This document shows, piece by piece, positions 1-10,500 of a stretch of DNA of 64,000 bases. A model generated the notes under the pieces. That model was not told the DNA's origin. It worked only from the letters and a program-made list of their open reading frames with translations, and did not search any database. The stretch's first letter is position 1, and each line of letters begins with the position of its first letter. A program made the translations under genes and the position numbers. Origin of the DNA: Blastocatellia bacterium (GTDB lineage Bacteria; Acidobacteriota; Blastocatellia; Chloracidobacteriales; JADJPF01); contig JADJPF010000001.1 in NCBI GenBank assembly GCA_016713405.1, positions 434,001-498,000 on the forward strand, written 5' to 3'.

Positions 1-422
1 ATATTGACAATTGGATAAACAATGAGCTTTCAAAAGGTAAAAGGCTGATGGGATTTGGTCATCGTATTTATCAAGTTCGTGACCCTCGTGCAGATGTTCT
101 AAAAAAAGTAGTTGCAGAGTTACGGGAAAATGGAAATAGCCGTCTAGATTTTGCTGAAAAAGTCGAAAAACAAGCTCTACAGATTTTAGCGCGTCATAAA
201 CCTGAAAAGCCTTTGCACACTAATGTAGAATTTTACACCGCTTTAGTTTTAGAGGCTGTAGGCTTGCAACGTGAGCTATTTACCTCAGTGTTTGCAATGG
301 GGCGGGTAATTGGCTGGATTGCACATATTTTTGAACAAGAAAAAACAGGTCGTTTAATTCGTCCTGAATCTGAATATATAGGCTTAATGCAAGAGCAAGT
401 TGCAAACAAAACTGTAGCTTAA
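1..422 (+). CDS. gltA: Citrate synthase, C-terminal part (5' end outside window)
   Basis: Condenses oxaloacetate and acetyl-CoA into citrate at the entry of the TCA cycle in the cytoplasm. The open frame runs in from base 3 with no start, so only the last 140 or so residues are here. The hallmark MGFGHRIYQVRDPRA stretch, which contains the active-site His region, lies right after a KGKRLM lead-in and is followed by the usual C-terminal helices. The ending (GLMQEQVANKTVA) is of normal type. A strong hairpin lies just past the stop but points at the opposite strand. Identity is very secure; the exact subtype (citrate versus 2-methylcitrate synthase) cannot be settled from this fragment. Confidence 0.93.
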   Translation, partial: IDNWINNELSKGKRLMGFGHRIYQVRDPRADVLKKVVAELRENGNSRLDFAEKVEKQALQILARHKPEKPLHTNVEFYTALVLEAVGLQRELFTSVFAMGRVIGWIAHIFEQEKTGRLIRPESEYIGLMQEQVANKTVA

Positions 423-462
423 ACAAAAAAGTTGCCAAGGTTGAAGTTAGAACCTTGGCAAC
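421..462 (-). terminator. Rho-independent terminator for the minus-strand cytochrome operon
   Basis: A perfect 12-bp inverted repeat (431-442 with 451-462, 8-base loop) is flanked at 421-430 by an A-rich run that reads TTTTTTGTTT on the minus strand. It therefore ends transcription arriving from the cytochrome and phosphoesterase genes. It may also slow plus-strand transcription from citrate synthase, but there is no T-run on that side. Confidence 0.85.
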
Positions 463-484
463 AATTACACATTATTTGATCTTA

Positions 485-1201
485 TCAGTGTTTTCCTGGT
501 TCGATCACTACACCTTTTCTTTGTGCCAAAATATAAGCTTCAATTGCTCGCATTTTAGGATCGTCTGGATGTAATTTAGCCCCTCTAGATGGGTTTTCAA
601 TACACCAGTTAATCATATCGCGCAGCAAAGCCACCCGTCTAAGTTGTATTTGAAATTTAGGATAAGTTTCTGGATGGGTATTAGCTGCATGTGGATGACA
701 CATTGCGCAAGATACGCCGTTAGTACTACCTAGTAACTTATCATCGTGAAAAATTTGATCACCGTAAGCGATTTCTTTTGCCAATTCTCTTTCCCATGAT
801 TTGTAATCACGTGAGGTAAAATCTACTACTTGCTCTTGACCTGTTGTAGAAGCTTTATTCTCTTGAGTTGTGGTTTTAGCTTCTGTACGAGCATTTAATG
901 ACTCTTTTAGCCAAGCTTCTGCTACTTCTTTAGGCTGTTTTGCTAACCACTGAGCCATTAATTGATTAGAAACTGTTTGAGCTTTTTCTGGATCAAGTCG
1001 CTCGTTTGGGCCTACACCTTTTACTTCTAAATTTGTTTCACCATCACAAAGTTGCACGACCAAACTTTGACCATCGGTTTTGGCGGGAGCATGTTTTGGA
1101 AGTTGCACAGGCTCTTGAGCTTCAACTTTATGACTTTGATATAAAACAACACTAGCGAAAACACAAATAATAATTAGCTTTATTAACTGTACTTTATTCA
1201 T
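485..1201 (-). CDS. Exported single-heme c-type cytochrome, SoxA-like C-terminus
   Basis: An electron carrier expected outside the cytoplasmic membrane. The N-terminus (MNKVQLIKLIIICVFASVVL) is a signal peptide or anchor. A single heme-binding CAMCH motif sits near residue 165, followed by a stretch with a second Cys (MINWCIENPSRG) and a C-terminal helix (MRAIEAYIL) that recalls SoxA/diheme-type cytochromes. That family link is only a resemblance. The start at 1201 is chosen over the ATG at 1216 because an AAGGAG Shine-Dalgarno lies 6 bases before it, overlapping the end of the upstream phosphoesterase gene. The stop is TGA followed directly by TAA. It is the last gene of a three-gene minus-strand operon with a metallophosphoesterase and a cytochrome c peroxidase. 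The middle of the protein is Lys/Thr/Gln-rich and low in structure. Confidence 0.75.
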   Translation of the reverse strand: MNKVQLIKLIIICVFASVVLYQSHKVEAQEPVQLPKHAPAKTDGQSLVVQLCDGETNLEVKGVGPNERLDPEKAQTVSNQLMAQWLAKQPKEVAEAWLKESLNARTEAKTTTQENKASTTGQEQVVDFTSRDYKSWERELAKEIAYGDQIFHDDKLLGSTNGVSCAMCHPHAANTHPETYPKFQIQLRRVALLRDMINWCIENPSRGAKLHPDDPKMRAIEAYILAQRKGVVIEPGKH

Positions 1202-1216
1202 CCTATGCTCCTTCAT

Positions 1217-2359
1217 TTAGTAAGATGGCAAAGAGGTTTTTGCGGGTAAATCTTCTTGACCATTGGAATCTAGGTATTTAGCTGTAACTGACATTGGGTT
1301 ACGATTCCATAAATCATAACGTTTATTTACTCGCCCATTGCCAAGTACATCAATAATTCCATCTCCTAAACCTTCGGTTTGGTTAAAAGGATCAGGACGA
1401 TTCATTTGCATTGTTAATTTTGGTAAACCTTGTGGTGCATAGGGCCAAGGCCAAGCCGTTGACAACATTCCATGAAAATGAATATTTCCAATCCGGTTTG
1501 TTAGCACCTGGTGAGTATGTCCATGAACTACTGTCACAGTTTGAAAAGGTTGTAGCAATGCTTGGATCTCATCAGCGTCATCTGTCCAGAAATTCCAAGG
1601 ACGATAAAGTTTATAAAGCGGAGAGTGTGAAAATACAACAATTGGGGTTGTTTTTGGAATATTGGCTAAATCACGTGCTAGCCATTCGCGCTCTTCTACA
1701 CCAACTTCAAAAGCACTTTGTCTACCATCATCTAAACCAGAAACAATTTGCATTCTTTGCATAGGAGAAAGGTTTTTAGCCGTCCAAAAATCCTTCTCGT
1801 TAACACTCATCAAGGTAATAAAATGCACGCCCTTATGATCAAATGAGTAATAATGTTTACCAAAAAGCTCTTTCCATAAATCACCCATATCTAAAAACCA
1901 GTCATGCTCACCTACCATCATTTTAAGAGGAGCTTTGACTTGTTTAAGAATTTGCGCACCAAGTTTTAATTCGCCTGGTTGACCAAGTTGGGCAAGATCT
2001 CCGCCATAAAGTACAAAATCAGGCTGTGGATCAAGCGCATTTATGTCAGCTACAGCACGCTCTAATTGACGAACAAAACGTTCATTTAGCGTTTTTTCAT
2101 AAAGATGTGAGTCAGAAATGTAAGCAAAGGTAAAGGCTTGTTGTTTGCTATCTGGTGTAGCAGCATTAACAACATCTACTAGCTGAAATGAGTGTGGCAC
2201 AAAAGATTGTGTAGCAGCAAATCCAGCAGCCATAGCAGACATTTTTAAGAACTTACGGCGGCCTTCCCAAGTGCTACCAGTTTGATATAGCTCTTTAAGC
2301 CAATTTTCACGCTCTTTTAAGTATTCTTGAAGACGTTTTTCCCATTTTAATGGAATCAT
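1217..2359 (-). CDS. Tat-exported calcineurin-like metallophosphoesterase
   Basis: A 380-residue dimetal phosphoesterase. The motif order is D-x-H (SDSH), GGDLAQ, GEHDW (the family GNHD with Glu for Asn), SHSPLY and HGHTHQ, which together make the metal site. A twin-arginine motif (RRKFLK) followed by an Ala-rich hydrophobic stretch lies at about residues 34-50, so export in folded form is likely. The 33-residue charged leader before the RR pair is unusually long. The substrate is unknown; related exported enzymes act on nucleotides, phospholipids or phosphoproteins. It is sandwiched between a diheme peroxidase (15 bases upstream) and a small cytochrome (contiguous), implying a shared periplasmic redox task. 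No frame problem is seen. Confidence 0.85.
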   Translation of the reverse strand: MIPLKWEKRLQEYLKERENWLKELYQTGSTWEGRRKFLKMSAMAAGFAATQSFVPHSFQLVDVVNAATPDSKQQAFTFAYISDSHLYEKTLNERFVRQLERAVADINALDPQPDFVLYGGDLAQLGQPGELKLGAQILKQVKAPLKMMVGEHDWFLDMGDLWKELFGKHYYSFDHKGVHFITLMSVNEKDFWTAKNLSPMQRMQIVSGLDDGRQSAFEVGVEEREWLARDLANIPKTTPIVVFSHSPLYKLYRPWNFWTDDADEIQALLQPFQTVTVVHGHTHQVLTNRIGNIHFHGMLSTAWPWPYAPQGLPKLTMQMNRPDPFNQTEGLGDGIIDVLGNGRVNKRYDLWNRNPMSVTAKYLDSNGQEDLPAKTSLPSY

Positions 2360-2374
2360 AAAATTTTTCCTTTC

Positions 2375-3613
2375 TTATTGTGGAAATGGCGCACGGGTTT
2401 GCGGCTTTATGCTTTGGACTTTGCGACGGGTATCATCGCTAGTAAAGGTTTTTAATAGTTCTACCAGATCCTCCATTTCTGGATCTGAAAGCTTTAATGG
2501 ACGCATTCCACCATCAAGATTTGGGTTAATTTCTCCACCTTTGTTGTAGAAAATTATTACATCCAACAAGGTTTTTTCCGAACCATTGTGCATATAAGGT
2601 GCTGTTAATTCGATGTCTCGAAGCATAGATGTCTTAAATGATCCAATATCTCTTGGTTGTTTGGTTACTAAATAACGTCCAAGCTCAGAAAAGCCGGGCG
2701 AAAGTGCCATTTCATCTATTAATTGTTCTGCACGTTTAGGATCAGCATCTAGCACTTGGCGGGCGCGGCGTGCTAGTTTAGGAAAATCTTGATCCTTAGC
2801 TGCTACACCAATGTTATGAAACTTAAAGTCACTAAAAAACGGGGAAGAAGCATTAAAAGTATGGCAACTTATACAGCGAGCCTTTCCATTAAATAATTCC
2901 CAACCCCGTTTGGCTGCTTCAGAAATAGCTTTTTGGTCTCCAGCTATAAAACGGTCAAAGGGCGAGTTTCCTGATAATTGCGTCCGTTCAAATGCTGCAA
3001 TTGCTTTAGCAATAGTATCAATGGTAATTCCATCTTTGCCAAACACGCTAGCAAAGTCTTTTTGATATTCAGCAATTTCACTTACTCGTTTTACTACTGC
3101 TTTATGATCAGGCATTCCCATTTCAATTGGGTTAATTAATGGCAATTTAGCTTGTTCTTCAAGTGTTGGAGCGCGTCCATCCCAAAATTGCAGTTCATTA
3201 AACATTGAATTTAATACAGTAGGAGAATTACGCGCACCTTTTTTATTTTGAATACCTACGCCTACAGCATTGATGTCTGCTAGTGCTGTGGCAGGGTCGT
3301 GGCAAGTTGCACAACTAACGGTTTGGTCAATAGAAAGCCGTTTATCAAAATAAAGTTTTTCACCTAGAGCAATTTTGCTTGGAGTCATTGGATTATCTGC
3401 TGGAATTAATTCATTCCAAAGATCTGTTGGTAGTCCAAAAGGTATTTGTGTTTGAAAACCTTGTGGAGATGCGGCAGCGGCTACTTTACTTTCATTACTT
3501 ATAGAAATAAAAGAAGCCATCATTGCTATTGCAATAAAGAAGGTTATTGCAATTAATTTTGTTACTAGAAATTTTGTTTTAGCAACATTAAAATTTGATT
3601 TTTCTATTTTCAT
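2375..3613 (-). CDS. Diheme cytochrome c peroxidase / MauG family protein
   Basis: A periplasmic diheme enzyme that reduces H2O2 with electrons from small c-type cytochromes, or oxidises a protein or small-molecule partner as MauG does. An N-terminal hydrophobic segment (residues 14-38) serves as signal or anchor. Two heme motifs are present: CATCH near residue 100 and CISCH near residue 245. The typical APYMHNGSEKTLLDVI segment supplies a distal Met ligand near residue 340. Length is about 412 residues, slightly longer than classical CcpA. The start at 3613 is preferred over 3631 because GAGG lies 9 bases upstream of it. It leads an operon with the phosphoesterase and the small cytochrome, the latter a plausible electron partner. 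Confidence 0.88.
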   Translation of the reverse strand: MKIEKSNFNVAKTKFLVTKLIAITFFIAIAMMASFISISNESKVAAAASPQGFQTQIPFGLPTDLWNELIPADNPMTPSKIALGEKLYFDKRLSIDQTVSCATCHDPATALADINAVGVGIQNKKGARNSPTVLNSMFNELQFWDGRAPTLEEQAKLPLINPIEMGMPDHKAVVKRVSEIAEYQKDFASVFGKDGITIDTIAKAIAAFERTQLSGNSPFDRFIAGDQKAISEAAKRGWELFNGKARCISCHTFNASSPFFSDFKFHNIGVAAKDQDFPKLARRARQVLDADPKRAEQLIDEMALSPGFSELGRYLVTKQPRDIGSFKTSMLRDIELTAPYMHNGSEKTLLDVIIFYNKGGEINPNLDGGMRPLKLSDPEMEDLVELLKTFTSDDTRRKVQSIKPQTRAPFPQ

Positions 3614-3932
3614 TTTCCCTTTCCTCAACATATAAATAGACCAAAAATCTTTTGATAGTTAGTCTATTAGAAAAAGATTAAATAAATGTTAGGGTTGTAA
3701 CGAAAAGGCTTTGATTTGATTGTTTTCATAAAGGGAAACACACGAACAAAACTTTTATTCCATAAAAATTATAATTATTCTAAAAAAAATTATAATAATT
3801 TCCGGTTTTGGGATTTTAGGAAAACTTTTCTTTTCCTGCTTGGTTGAAATTCTAAAGTTGTCCTATACTTTTCACTGTTTTTCTAAACCTACAAAAATTA
3901 TATTCCAATAAAATTTTAGTTTACTTAAATTT
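3614..3932. other. Divergent intergenic region
   Basis: About 320 A+T-rich bases between the minus-strand cytochrome peroxidase operon and the plus-strand M20 peptidase. It should hold two divergent promoters, but no hexamer pair is convincing. A TATACT-like box near 3863 could serve the peptidase. Runs of A and T around 3765-3800 form weak hairpins. No hidden reading frame, tRNA or riboswitch was recognised. Confidence 0.5.
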
Positions 3933-5267
3933 ATGAAAAAAACATTACTTATACTTGCTATTTTATTTGTATTTAGTCAAAACTCTTATGCACAACAAAA
4001 TTTAGACCAACTAATAAATCAAGAATTACCAACATTAGTAACGACTTATAAGAATTTGCATGCTAGCCCAGAACTTTCTCATAAAGAGGAAAAAACTTCT
4101 TCTTTTATTGCTTCAGAGCTAAAAAAACTTGGTTATGAAGTAACCGAGCGTGTAGGTAAATATGATCAAGCAGGTTTAACTAGTTATGGAATTGTCGCGC
4201 TGCTAAAAAATGGTAATGGGCCAAAAGTCTTAATTCGTACCGACATGGACGGTTTGCCAATAGATGAAAAAACAAACCTGCCTTATGCAAGTAAAGTAAA
4301 AACAAAAAATGATGTGGGTGAAGAAGTTGCAGTAATGCATGGATGCGGTCATGACATTCATATGACTACATTTTTAGGCACAGCTAAAATGTTAGCAACA
4401 CTAAAAAATCAGTGGAAAGGTACAGTAATTTTAATTGGTCAGCCTGCTGAAGAACGGGGAACAGGTGCAAAAGCAATGCTTAAGGATGAGCTTTATACAA
4501 AATTTCCTAAACCTGATTATGTTTTAGCTCTTCATGACAATGCTAATTTAGCAGCAGGAAAAGTTGGTTATTGTGAAGGCTACGCGCTAGCAAATGTAAA
4601 TAGTGTAAATATTACTGTTCGTGGAGTTGGTGGACATGGTGCTTATCCACAAACTACAAAAGATCCTATTGTAATTGCTTCACAAATAGTTTTAGCTCTA
4701 CAAACCATTGTTAGCCGGGAAAATTCGCCTCTTGACCCAGCCGTTGTAACTGTAGGCTCAATTAGTGGTGGTACAAAACATAATATCATTCCAGATGAAG
4801 TAAAGTTGCAACTAACGGTTAGGACTTATAAAGAGGAAGTTAGACAAAAAGTTTTAAGTGCAATTGAACGAATTAGCCAAGGAATTGCTATAGCAGCAGG
4901 ACTTCCTAAAGACAGACTTCCAATTGTTGAAGTAGTAGAAACCGAATTTACACCAGCAACTTATAATAATCCTGTTTTAACTAAGCGAATAGTAGGAGTT
5001 TTTGAGCAAACATTAGGAAAAGAAAATGTTGTTGCAACAGATCCCGTTATGGGAGGAGAAGATTTTGGACGTTTTAGCTTAAATCAAGAAATACCCGGCT
5101 TTATTTTTTGGTTAGGGGCAGTTGATCCTGTATTGATAGAAAAAAGCCAAAAGCAATCAACTCCTTTGCCTTCACTACATTCTAGTCAATTTGCACCACT
5201 GGCTGAACCCACGATTTTTACAGGGGTTAAAGCTATGACTTCGGCAGCACTAGAATTGTTAAAATAA
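3933..5267 (+). CDS. Exported M20 family metallopeptidase / amidohydrolase
   Basis: A zinc aminoacylase, carboxypeptidase or IAA-amino-acid-hydrolase type enzyme (444 residues). A clear signal peptide (about 20 residues, ending SYA before QQ) implies periplasmic or outside action. Zinc and catalytic motifs follow the family order: RTDMDGLPIDE, MHGCGHDIHMT, the catalytic GQPAEERGTGA, the dimerisation-domain GGHGAYP motif and a C-terminal GGEDFG. The substrate is probably an N-acylated amino acid or dipeptide. No strong Shine-Dalgarno sequence lies before the ATG. The gene stands alone and is convergent with the downstream kinase. Confidence 0.9.
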   Translation: MKKTLLILAILFVFSQNSYAQQNLDQLINQELPTLVTTYKNLHASPELSHKEEKTSSFIASELKKLGYEVTERVGKYDQAGLTSYGIVALLKNGNGPKVLIRTDMDGLPIDEKTNLPYASKVKTKNDVGEEVAVMHGCGHDIHMTTFLGTAKMLATLKNQWKGTVILIGQPAEERGTGAKAMLKDELYTKFPKPDYVLALHDNANLAAGKVGYCEGYALANVNSVNITVRGVGGHGAYPQTTKDPIVIASQIVLALQTIVSRENSPLDPAVVTVGSISGGTKHNIIPDEVKLQLTVRTYKEEVRQKVLSAIERISQGIAIAAGLPKDRLPIVEVVETEFTPATYNNPVLTKRIVGVFEQTLGKENVVATDPVMGGEDFGRFSLNQEIPGFIFWLGAVDPVLIEKSQKQSTPLPSLHSSQFAPLAEPTIFTGVKAMTSAALELLK

Positions 5268-5380
5268 TTTAATAATACATGGAATTAGCTTTGTAACTTA
5301 TTGAAAATAAAAGAATATTTTATTTCTTTACCCCTGTAGGGGCTACTGTATATAGACCGGCTCTTTAGGGCTGGGCTAAT

Positions 5381-7381
5381 TTAATATCTAGTTTTATAAG
5401 GCCATTGTAGTGTTAGATTAGCTGTATTACCTGATTTAATAACAGAAGAAAAATTTAACACTACTCGAAAGCCTAAAAAATCATTATTGCCATTAGGCCA
5501 ACTTCCTGCCCTGGCTGCTGAACGACAAAGATTGCTTTGTGAATACCAAGAACCACCACGCATAACTTTACGGTTATCAACAGCATCTGTTTCCCAAGCA
5601 CTACCATCTGTTGGCGCGCCAAGGTAGTTATCATGCCAGGCATCTTGGCACCATTCCCAAACATTTCCATGCATATCATAAAGCCCAAAATTATTTGCAA
5701 CACCAAGACTTCCTACAGGAAGTGTTTCATTACGGTTAACACCTCTTGGGCCGCTGCCATAACGAAATAAACCATTATAATTTGCTAGGTCTGTAGTAAT
5801 GGTTTCACCAAAATGAAAAGCTGTTGTAGTACCAGCCCTTGCAGCATATTCCCATTGTGCTTCACTTGGCAGCGAGTAAGAACGGCCAGTTTGTTGAGAA
5901 AGCCTTAAGCAAAATTCTTGACAGTCTTCCCAAGAAACATTTTCTACAGGTCGGCTTTCATCCTTAAAATTAGATGGATCTGGGTTTAGTGGACGGCTAA
6001 TTGTTGGCAATAGTGAAACAGCATACCATTGTGCTTGAGTAATTGAATATTTACTAATAAAAAATGGATGCAGTTTTACTAAATGTTGAGGATCTTCATC
6101 TTTTGAGCGTTTAAGTTCAACTTCAGGTGAACCCATTAAAAAAGAGCCTTCAGGAATCCAAACCATTTCTAAAATTATATCATTAGGTAATTCCTGGATA
6201 AAACTTTGGCTTTGCACGCAACGACGGTTCATTATTTGGCCCGTTGCATCAACTGTAACTAACTCAGTATCAAAATATTCAAGGTCTACTTTAACATCTA
6301 TTCCAAGTTTAACTTCTGTTGGGACTGTTTTTGCTCCAGTTATTGCTACACCAGCCTGTATTTTTGCAGTTTCAGCTTCAGCCTCAGCTTCAGCTTCAGT
6401 AATATTATTTACTTGTGGGTCTAAAGGATTAGTAGAAAAAGTAGCTGCTGTTAATTCTTGAATAAAATCTAAACAAGTAGCGGGGCGCAGACTACGATCT
6501 TTTGACATTGCTTTGGCTAGAACTTCACTAAAAACAGAAGATACATTGCTTTTTTCTTCATGTAGAAGTGGTGCGGGTGAAAAAAGATGTTGAGACGCTA
6601 TTTCATGGAGTGAATCGCCTTCAAAAGGCAAACGTCCTGATATTAACTCATAAATTACTATTGCAAGGCTATAAATATCAGCACGGTTATCAATTTTTGG
6701 CCCTCCATCTTTTGGCTTTGAACCCCATTGTTCAGGGGACATATAGCCAGGTGTTCCTAAAATTTGATCGTTTCTGGTTGCTGCTGTTATGCGGTCATTA
6801 AAGACTTTGGCAATACCTAAATCTAAAAGCTTAATTACAGCTTGCCCATCATTAGTTTTACCAAACATAATATTTTCTGGCTTTAAGTCACGGTGAACTA
6901 TTCCTAATGCATGTGCTGAATTTAATGCGTCTGCAATGGGGTTAATGGTTTCTAAAGCTTCTTTTACAGAAAATGGCCCTTGTTCTTCTAATACTTCTTT
7001 TAAGGTTTGCCCTAAAATATGCTCCATAACCATATAAGCAGTACCATCAGGCATAGTTCTTAAATCATGAACTGAAACAACATTAGGATGTCGAAATCTT
7101 CTAGCTGTTTGACCTTCTCTTAAAAATCTACGTAGCGATTCTGGATCGTTATTAAAATTACCTGAGAGAATTTTTATTGCTACATTGTCGCCTAAAAGAA
7201 TATGACGCGCTCGGTAGACTGTTCCCATTCCACCTTCACCAAGCAAGGCATCGATTTGGTATTGACCATCTAGGACAGTTCCTATTAGTGAGCTTTTGTC
7301 TATGTCTAAAACTTCACCATCTACAGGACAGAAATTTAATGACTCTTCAAATTGTTTTTGACAAACCGGACAAATTTTCAT
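5381..7381 (-). CDS. Ser/Thr protein kinase fused to formylglycine-generating-enzyme-like (SUMF1) domain
   Basis: A 666-residue cytoplasmic signalling protein. Residues 1-25 hold a zinc-ribbon-like CPVC...CPVD pair. The kinase domain (about 38-310) has GEGGMGTVYRA (P-loop), VAIKI (Lys), HRDLKPENI (catalytic loop), DLGIAK (DFG variant with Leu) and GTPGYMSPEQ. An Ala-Glu repeat linker follows, then a SUMF1/FGE-like domain (about 405-650) with the family's NVSWEDCQEFC, LPSEAQWEYAARAG, HGNVWEWCQD and MRGGSW motifs. Kinase-FGE fusions are known in Acidobacteria, Planctomycetes and cyanobacteria; their FGE part usually binds or senses rather than modifies sulfatases. It lies 143 bases downstream of a second kinase gene on the same strand. 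Confidence 0.92.
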   Translation of the reverse strand: MKICPVCQKQFEESLNFCPVDGEVLDIDKSSLIGTVLDGQYQIDALLGEGGMGTVYRARHILLGDNVAIKILSGNFNNDPESLRRFLREGQTARRFRHPNVVSVHDLRTMPDGTAYMVMEHILGQTLKEVLEEQGPFSVKEALETINPIADALNSAHALGIVHRDLKPENIMFGKTNDGQAVIKLLDLGIAKVFNDRITAATRNDQILGTPGYMSPEQWGSKPKDGGPKIDNRADIYSLAIVIYELISGRLPFEGDSLHEIASQHLFSPAPLLHEEKSNVSSVFSEVLAKAMSKDRSLRPATCLDFIQELTAATFSTNPLDPQVNNITEAEAEAEAETAKIQAGVAITGAKTVPTEVKLGIDVKVDLEYFDTELVTVDATGQIMNRRCVQSQSFIQELPNDIILEMVWIPEGSFLMGSPEVELKRSKDEDPQHLVKLHPFFISKYSITQAQWYAVSLLPTISRPLNPDPSNFKDESRPVENVSWEDCQEFCLRLSQQTGRSYSLPSEAQWEYAARAGTTTAFHFGETITTDLANYNGLFRYGSGPRGVNRNETLPVGSLGVANNFGLYDMHGNVWEWCQDAWHDNYLGAPTDGSAWETDAVDNRKVMRGGSWYSQSNLCRSAARAGSWPNGNNDFLGFRVVLNFSSVIKSGNTANLTLQWPYKTRY

Positions 7382-7524
7382 AAGAAATTAAAAATTAGTA
7401 GTTTTATAAACTCCAATTAAGCAAAAATTTTATTAAAGATACATTATTTGCTTTTATTGGGCTAGCAAGTGATAGCAACAAGGTAACTATGCTTAAATAA
7501 TAAAAGTTGCATTTATATTAGATT

Positions 7525-10500
7525 TTAGTTATTTAGGGTAGCTAAAATAGAGGTTAAGTCAGCAGCTAAGTCTTGGGCCGAGGGGCGTTTTTCAGGATCT
7601 TTTACTAGAGCTTTTAATACAGCTTCATCCAATTGGGCAGGAATATCAACTAAAATACTACTTAATGGTTGTGGGTCTTCTGTAAGTTGCATGTTAATTA
7701 ATGCCCAAACATTGTCATCAAAAGAGTCAAATGGAGGATAACCAGATAAAATCTCATAAAGCACTACACCTAGGCTATAAACATCTGATTTACCATCATA
7801 CGTTTTATTGCTTAAGCGTTCAGGAGACATATAAGTTGGTGTACCAATTAAAGTTCCAGTTCCAGTTAATTTGCTTAATTCCATGTTAAAAGTATCACCA
7901 GCAAGTTTAGCAATACCAAAATCTACAACTTTAACAACTTCGCCTTCTGTTGATTGGTGTAGAAAAATATTGTCTGGTTTAATATCCCGGTGAATGATGC
8001 CAACTTCATGAGCTTGGGCTAAAACATTGCAAACAGGAATGATAATTTCTAAAGCTCTTTTTGCTGGCAAGCGGGATTTGCTTTCTAATTCTTGAGCAAG
8101 TGTTTTTCCTTGTAGTAGTTCCATTACTAGATAAGCAATTCCACCAGGCGTAATATTTGAATCTAGCACAGCAACTGCATTAGGGTGATTAATTCGACAA
8201 GCTGAAATACCTTCTAAACGAAATCTTTCTAATGCTTCTGAATTAACATTTCCGCTAGCAGGACGAAATATCTTTACAGCAACCGGACGTTGCATTGACA
8301 CATGTGTAGCTTGATAAATTACTCCATAACCACCTGAGCCGATTTTTGTTTCTAGTCGATATTTATCATCAAGTATTGTGCTAGGTAAAATATCAGACAT
8401 TGCAGAAAAGATTTTTTCAGCACGTTTATAAGATTCAACCAATTGTTCTTTGGAAAGGACTAATTGAGAATTTTTTTCTGCTAACTCTTTATTAACCTGT
8501 TCTAAAAGTGAATTTTTTTGCTCTGTCTCACGATGAGAAGTTGCTAACTCTTTGTTAACTTGTTCTAAAAGTGAATTTTTTTGTTCAATTTGCTTTGCTG
8601 ATAAAAGTAACTGCTCATTTTTTTGATTTAGCTCTAAAGTACGTTCTTGGACTTTGCTTTCTAAAAGCTCATTACGACGTTGTAAAACTTTTACTCTATA
8701 ACGTACACCTGTATAACCTAAAGCTAGAAATGATGAAATATAAAAAGCATATGCCCAATTAGTTTTTAAGGGGTGTGTTTTTAGGGTGAAATAGAAACTT
8801 GCTCCTGTTTCATTCCAAACACCATCATTATTACAAGCTATTACCCTAAATTGATAATCTCCAGGCGGAATATGTGTATAGTAAGCAATTCGCCTAGTAT
8901 TTGCTACTACCCAATCTTTATCATAACCAACCAACATAAACTTAAATTTAACTTTTTCTAAAGCTAGAAAACTTAAGCCAGTGTAATGAAATTCATATTT
9001 TTCTTTTCCTGGATCTAAAACTACTTTTTCTGTAGGGTTTAATGACACACCATCAACAATTGCTTTAGTAATATAAACATCTGGAGCCAACTGGTTTAAC
9101 TTAATCTCATCAGGAGCAATAGTTGTAATTCCTTTAGCCGTAGCAAACCATAAACGCCCATCTTTAGATTTAATAGCACAGGGCTGAGAGGCACCATTAC
9201 ATTGGTGGGTTTTCATTCCATCAATTTTTCCATACATTGTATAAGCGATACTACTTATTTTGCCTTGGTCATAATCATTAAAATCGCGCTTTCTTACGCT
9301 TAAAATACCTTTGCTAGTGCTAGCCCATAAATAACCACGGCTATCTTCTAGGATTTGAAAAGAAATTCCATCAAATAAGCCTGTACTAGTTGCATAAGGA
9401 GTAAATTTTCCTTGCTTGTACCTAGTAAAACCATCATTAGTAGTAAACCAAATATCTCCTTGACTATCTTGATAAGCAGAAAAAACAGCATTTCCAGAAA
9501 CACCATCTTTTTTAGTATGACTAAAAAATTGACCATTCTTATAAGAATTAAGACCACTATAAGTGCCAAACCAAAGATTACCCTCACGGTCTAAAAAAAT
9601 AGTCCTAACACTAAGGTTTAATAAGCCTTCTTTTACTCCAAAGTTAGTAAATTTCCCATCCTTAAATAAACTAGCTCCACCTCCATTAGTACCAAACCAA
9701 AAGTTACCTTCCTTGTCTTGATTAATGCAGTAAATACTATTATGTGGCAGACCATCTTTAGTAGTGTAGTTAGTAAATTTCCCATTATAGAAACAGCTTA
9801 AACCTTCATTAGTCCCAACCCATAATTTACCCTCTTTATCCTCATGTAAAGAGCGAACAAGGTCGCTTACCAGGCCATCTTTAGTAGTGTAATTAGTGAA
9901 TTTTCCATTTTGAAATAAAGATAAGCCGCCTCCATCAGTTCCAACCCAGAAATTACCTTTTGAATCCTCTAAAACAGCACGAACAAAGTCATTAGCTAGC
10001 CCATCACTAGAGGTATAGTTAATAAATTTACTAGTTCTAAAACGATTTAGCCCTGAAGTAGTGCCAACCCATAAACTACCTTCACGGTCTTCTAGCAAAG
10101 AGCGAATATTGTCATTAGATAAACCCTGTTTTATTTGGTAAACCTCTACTTTGTCATTAAATAAGCGTTGCAATCCACCGTTTTCTGTTCCTAACCAAAT
10201 ATTGCCGTCTGTATCAGGTAAAATTGAGCGAATATTATTAGTTGTTAACCCTTCTTGAGTCGTATAAATTTTCTTTACCCCATCTTGCCAAAAACTGCAC
10301 CTGCTGGGGTAGAAAGCCATAAACCAGCTTGTTTGTTAGCATAAATTGTTCTAATAGAATTATTTGGCAACCCATCTTTGGTAGTGTAATTAGTAAACTG
10401 CCCATTTTTGAAGAGCGATAATCCTTCTTCTGTGCCAATCCATAAATTGCCAAGCGAATCTTCAGTAATAGCTCGTACTTGGTTATTAACAAGTCCATTG

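Noticed and set aside
5331..5342. Small CCCC-TGTA-GGGG hairpin after the M20 gene
   Set aside because: Only four base pairs and no T-run; not supported as a terminator.
10290..10294. Programmed -1 frameshift in the propeller-kinase
   Set aside because: No slippery heptamer in the right phase and no downstream structure; other genes show similar breaks at runs.
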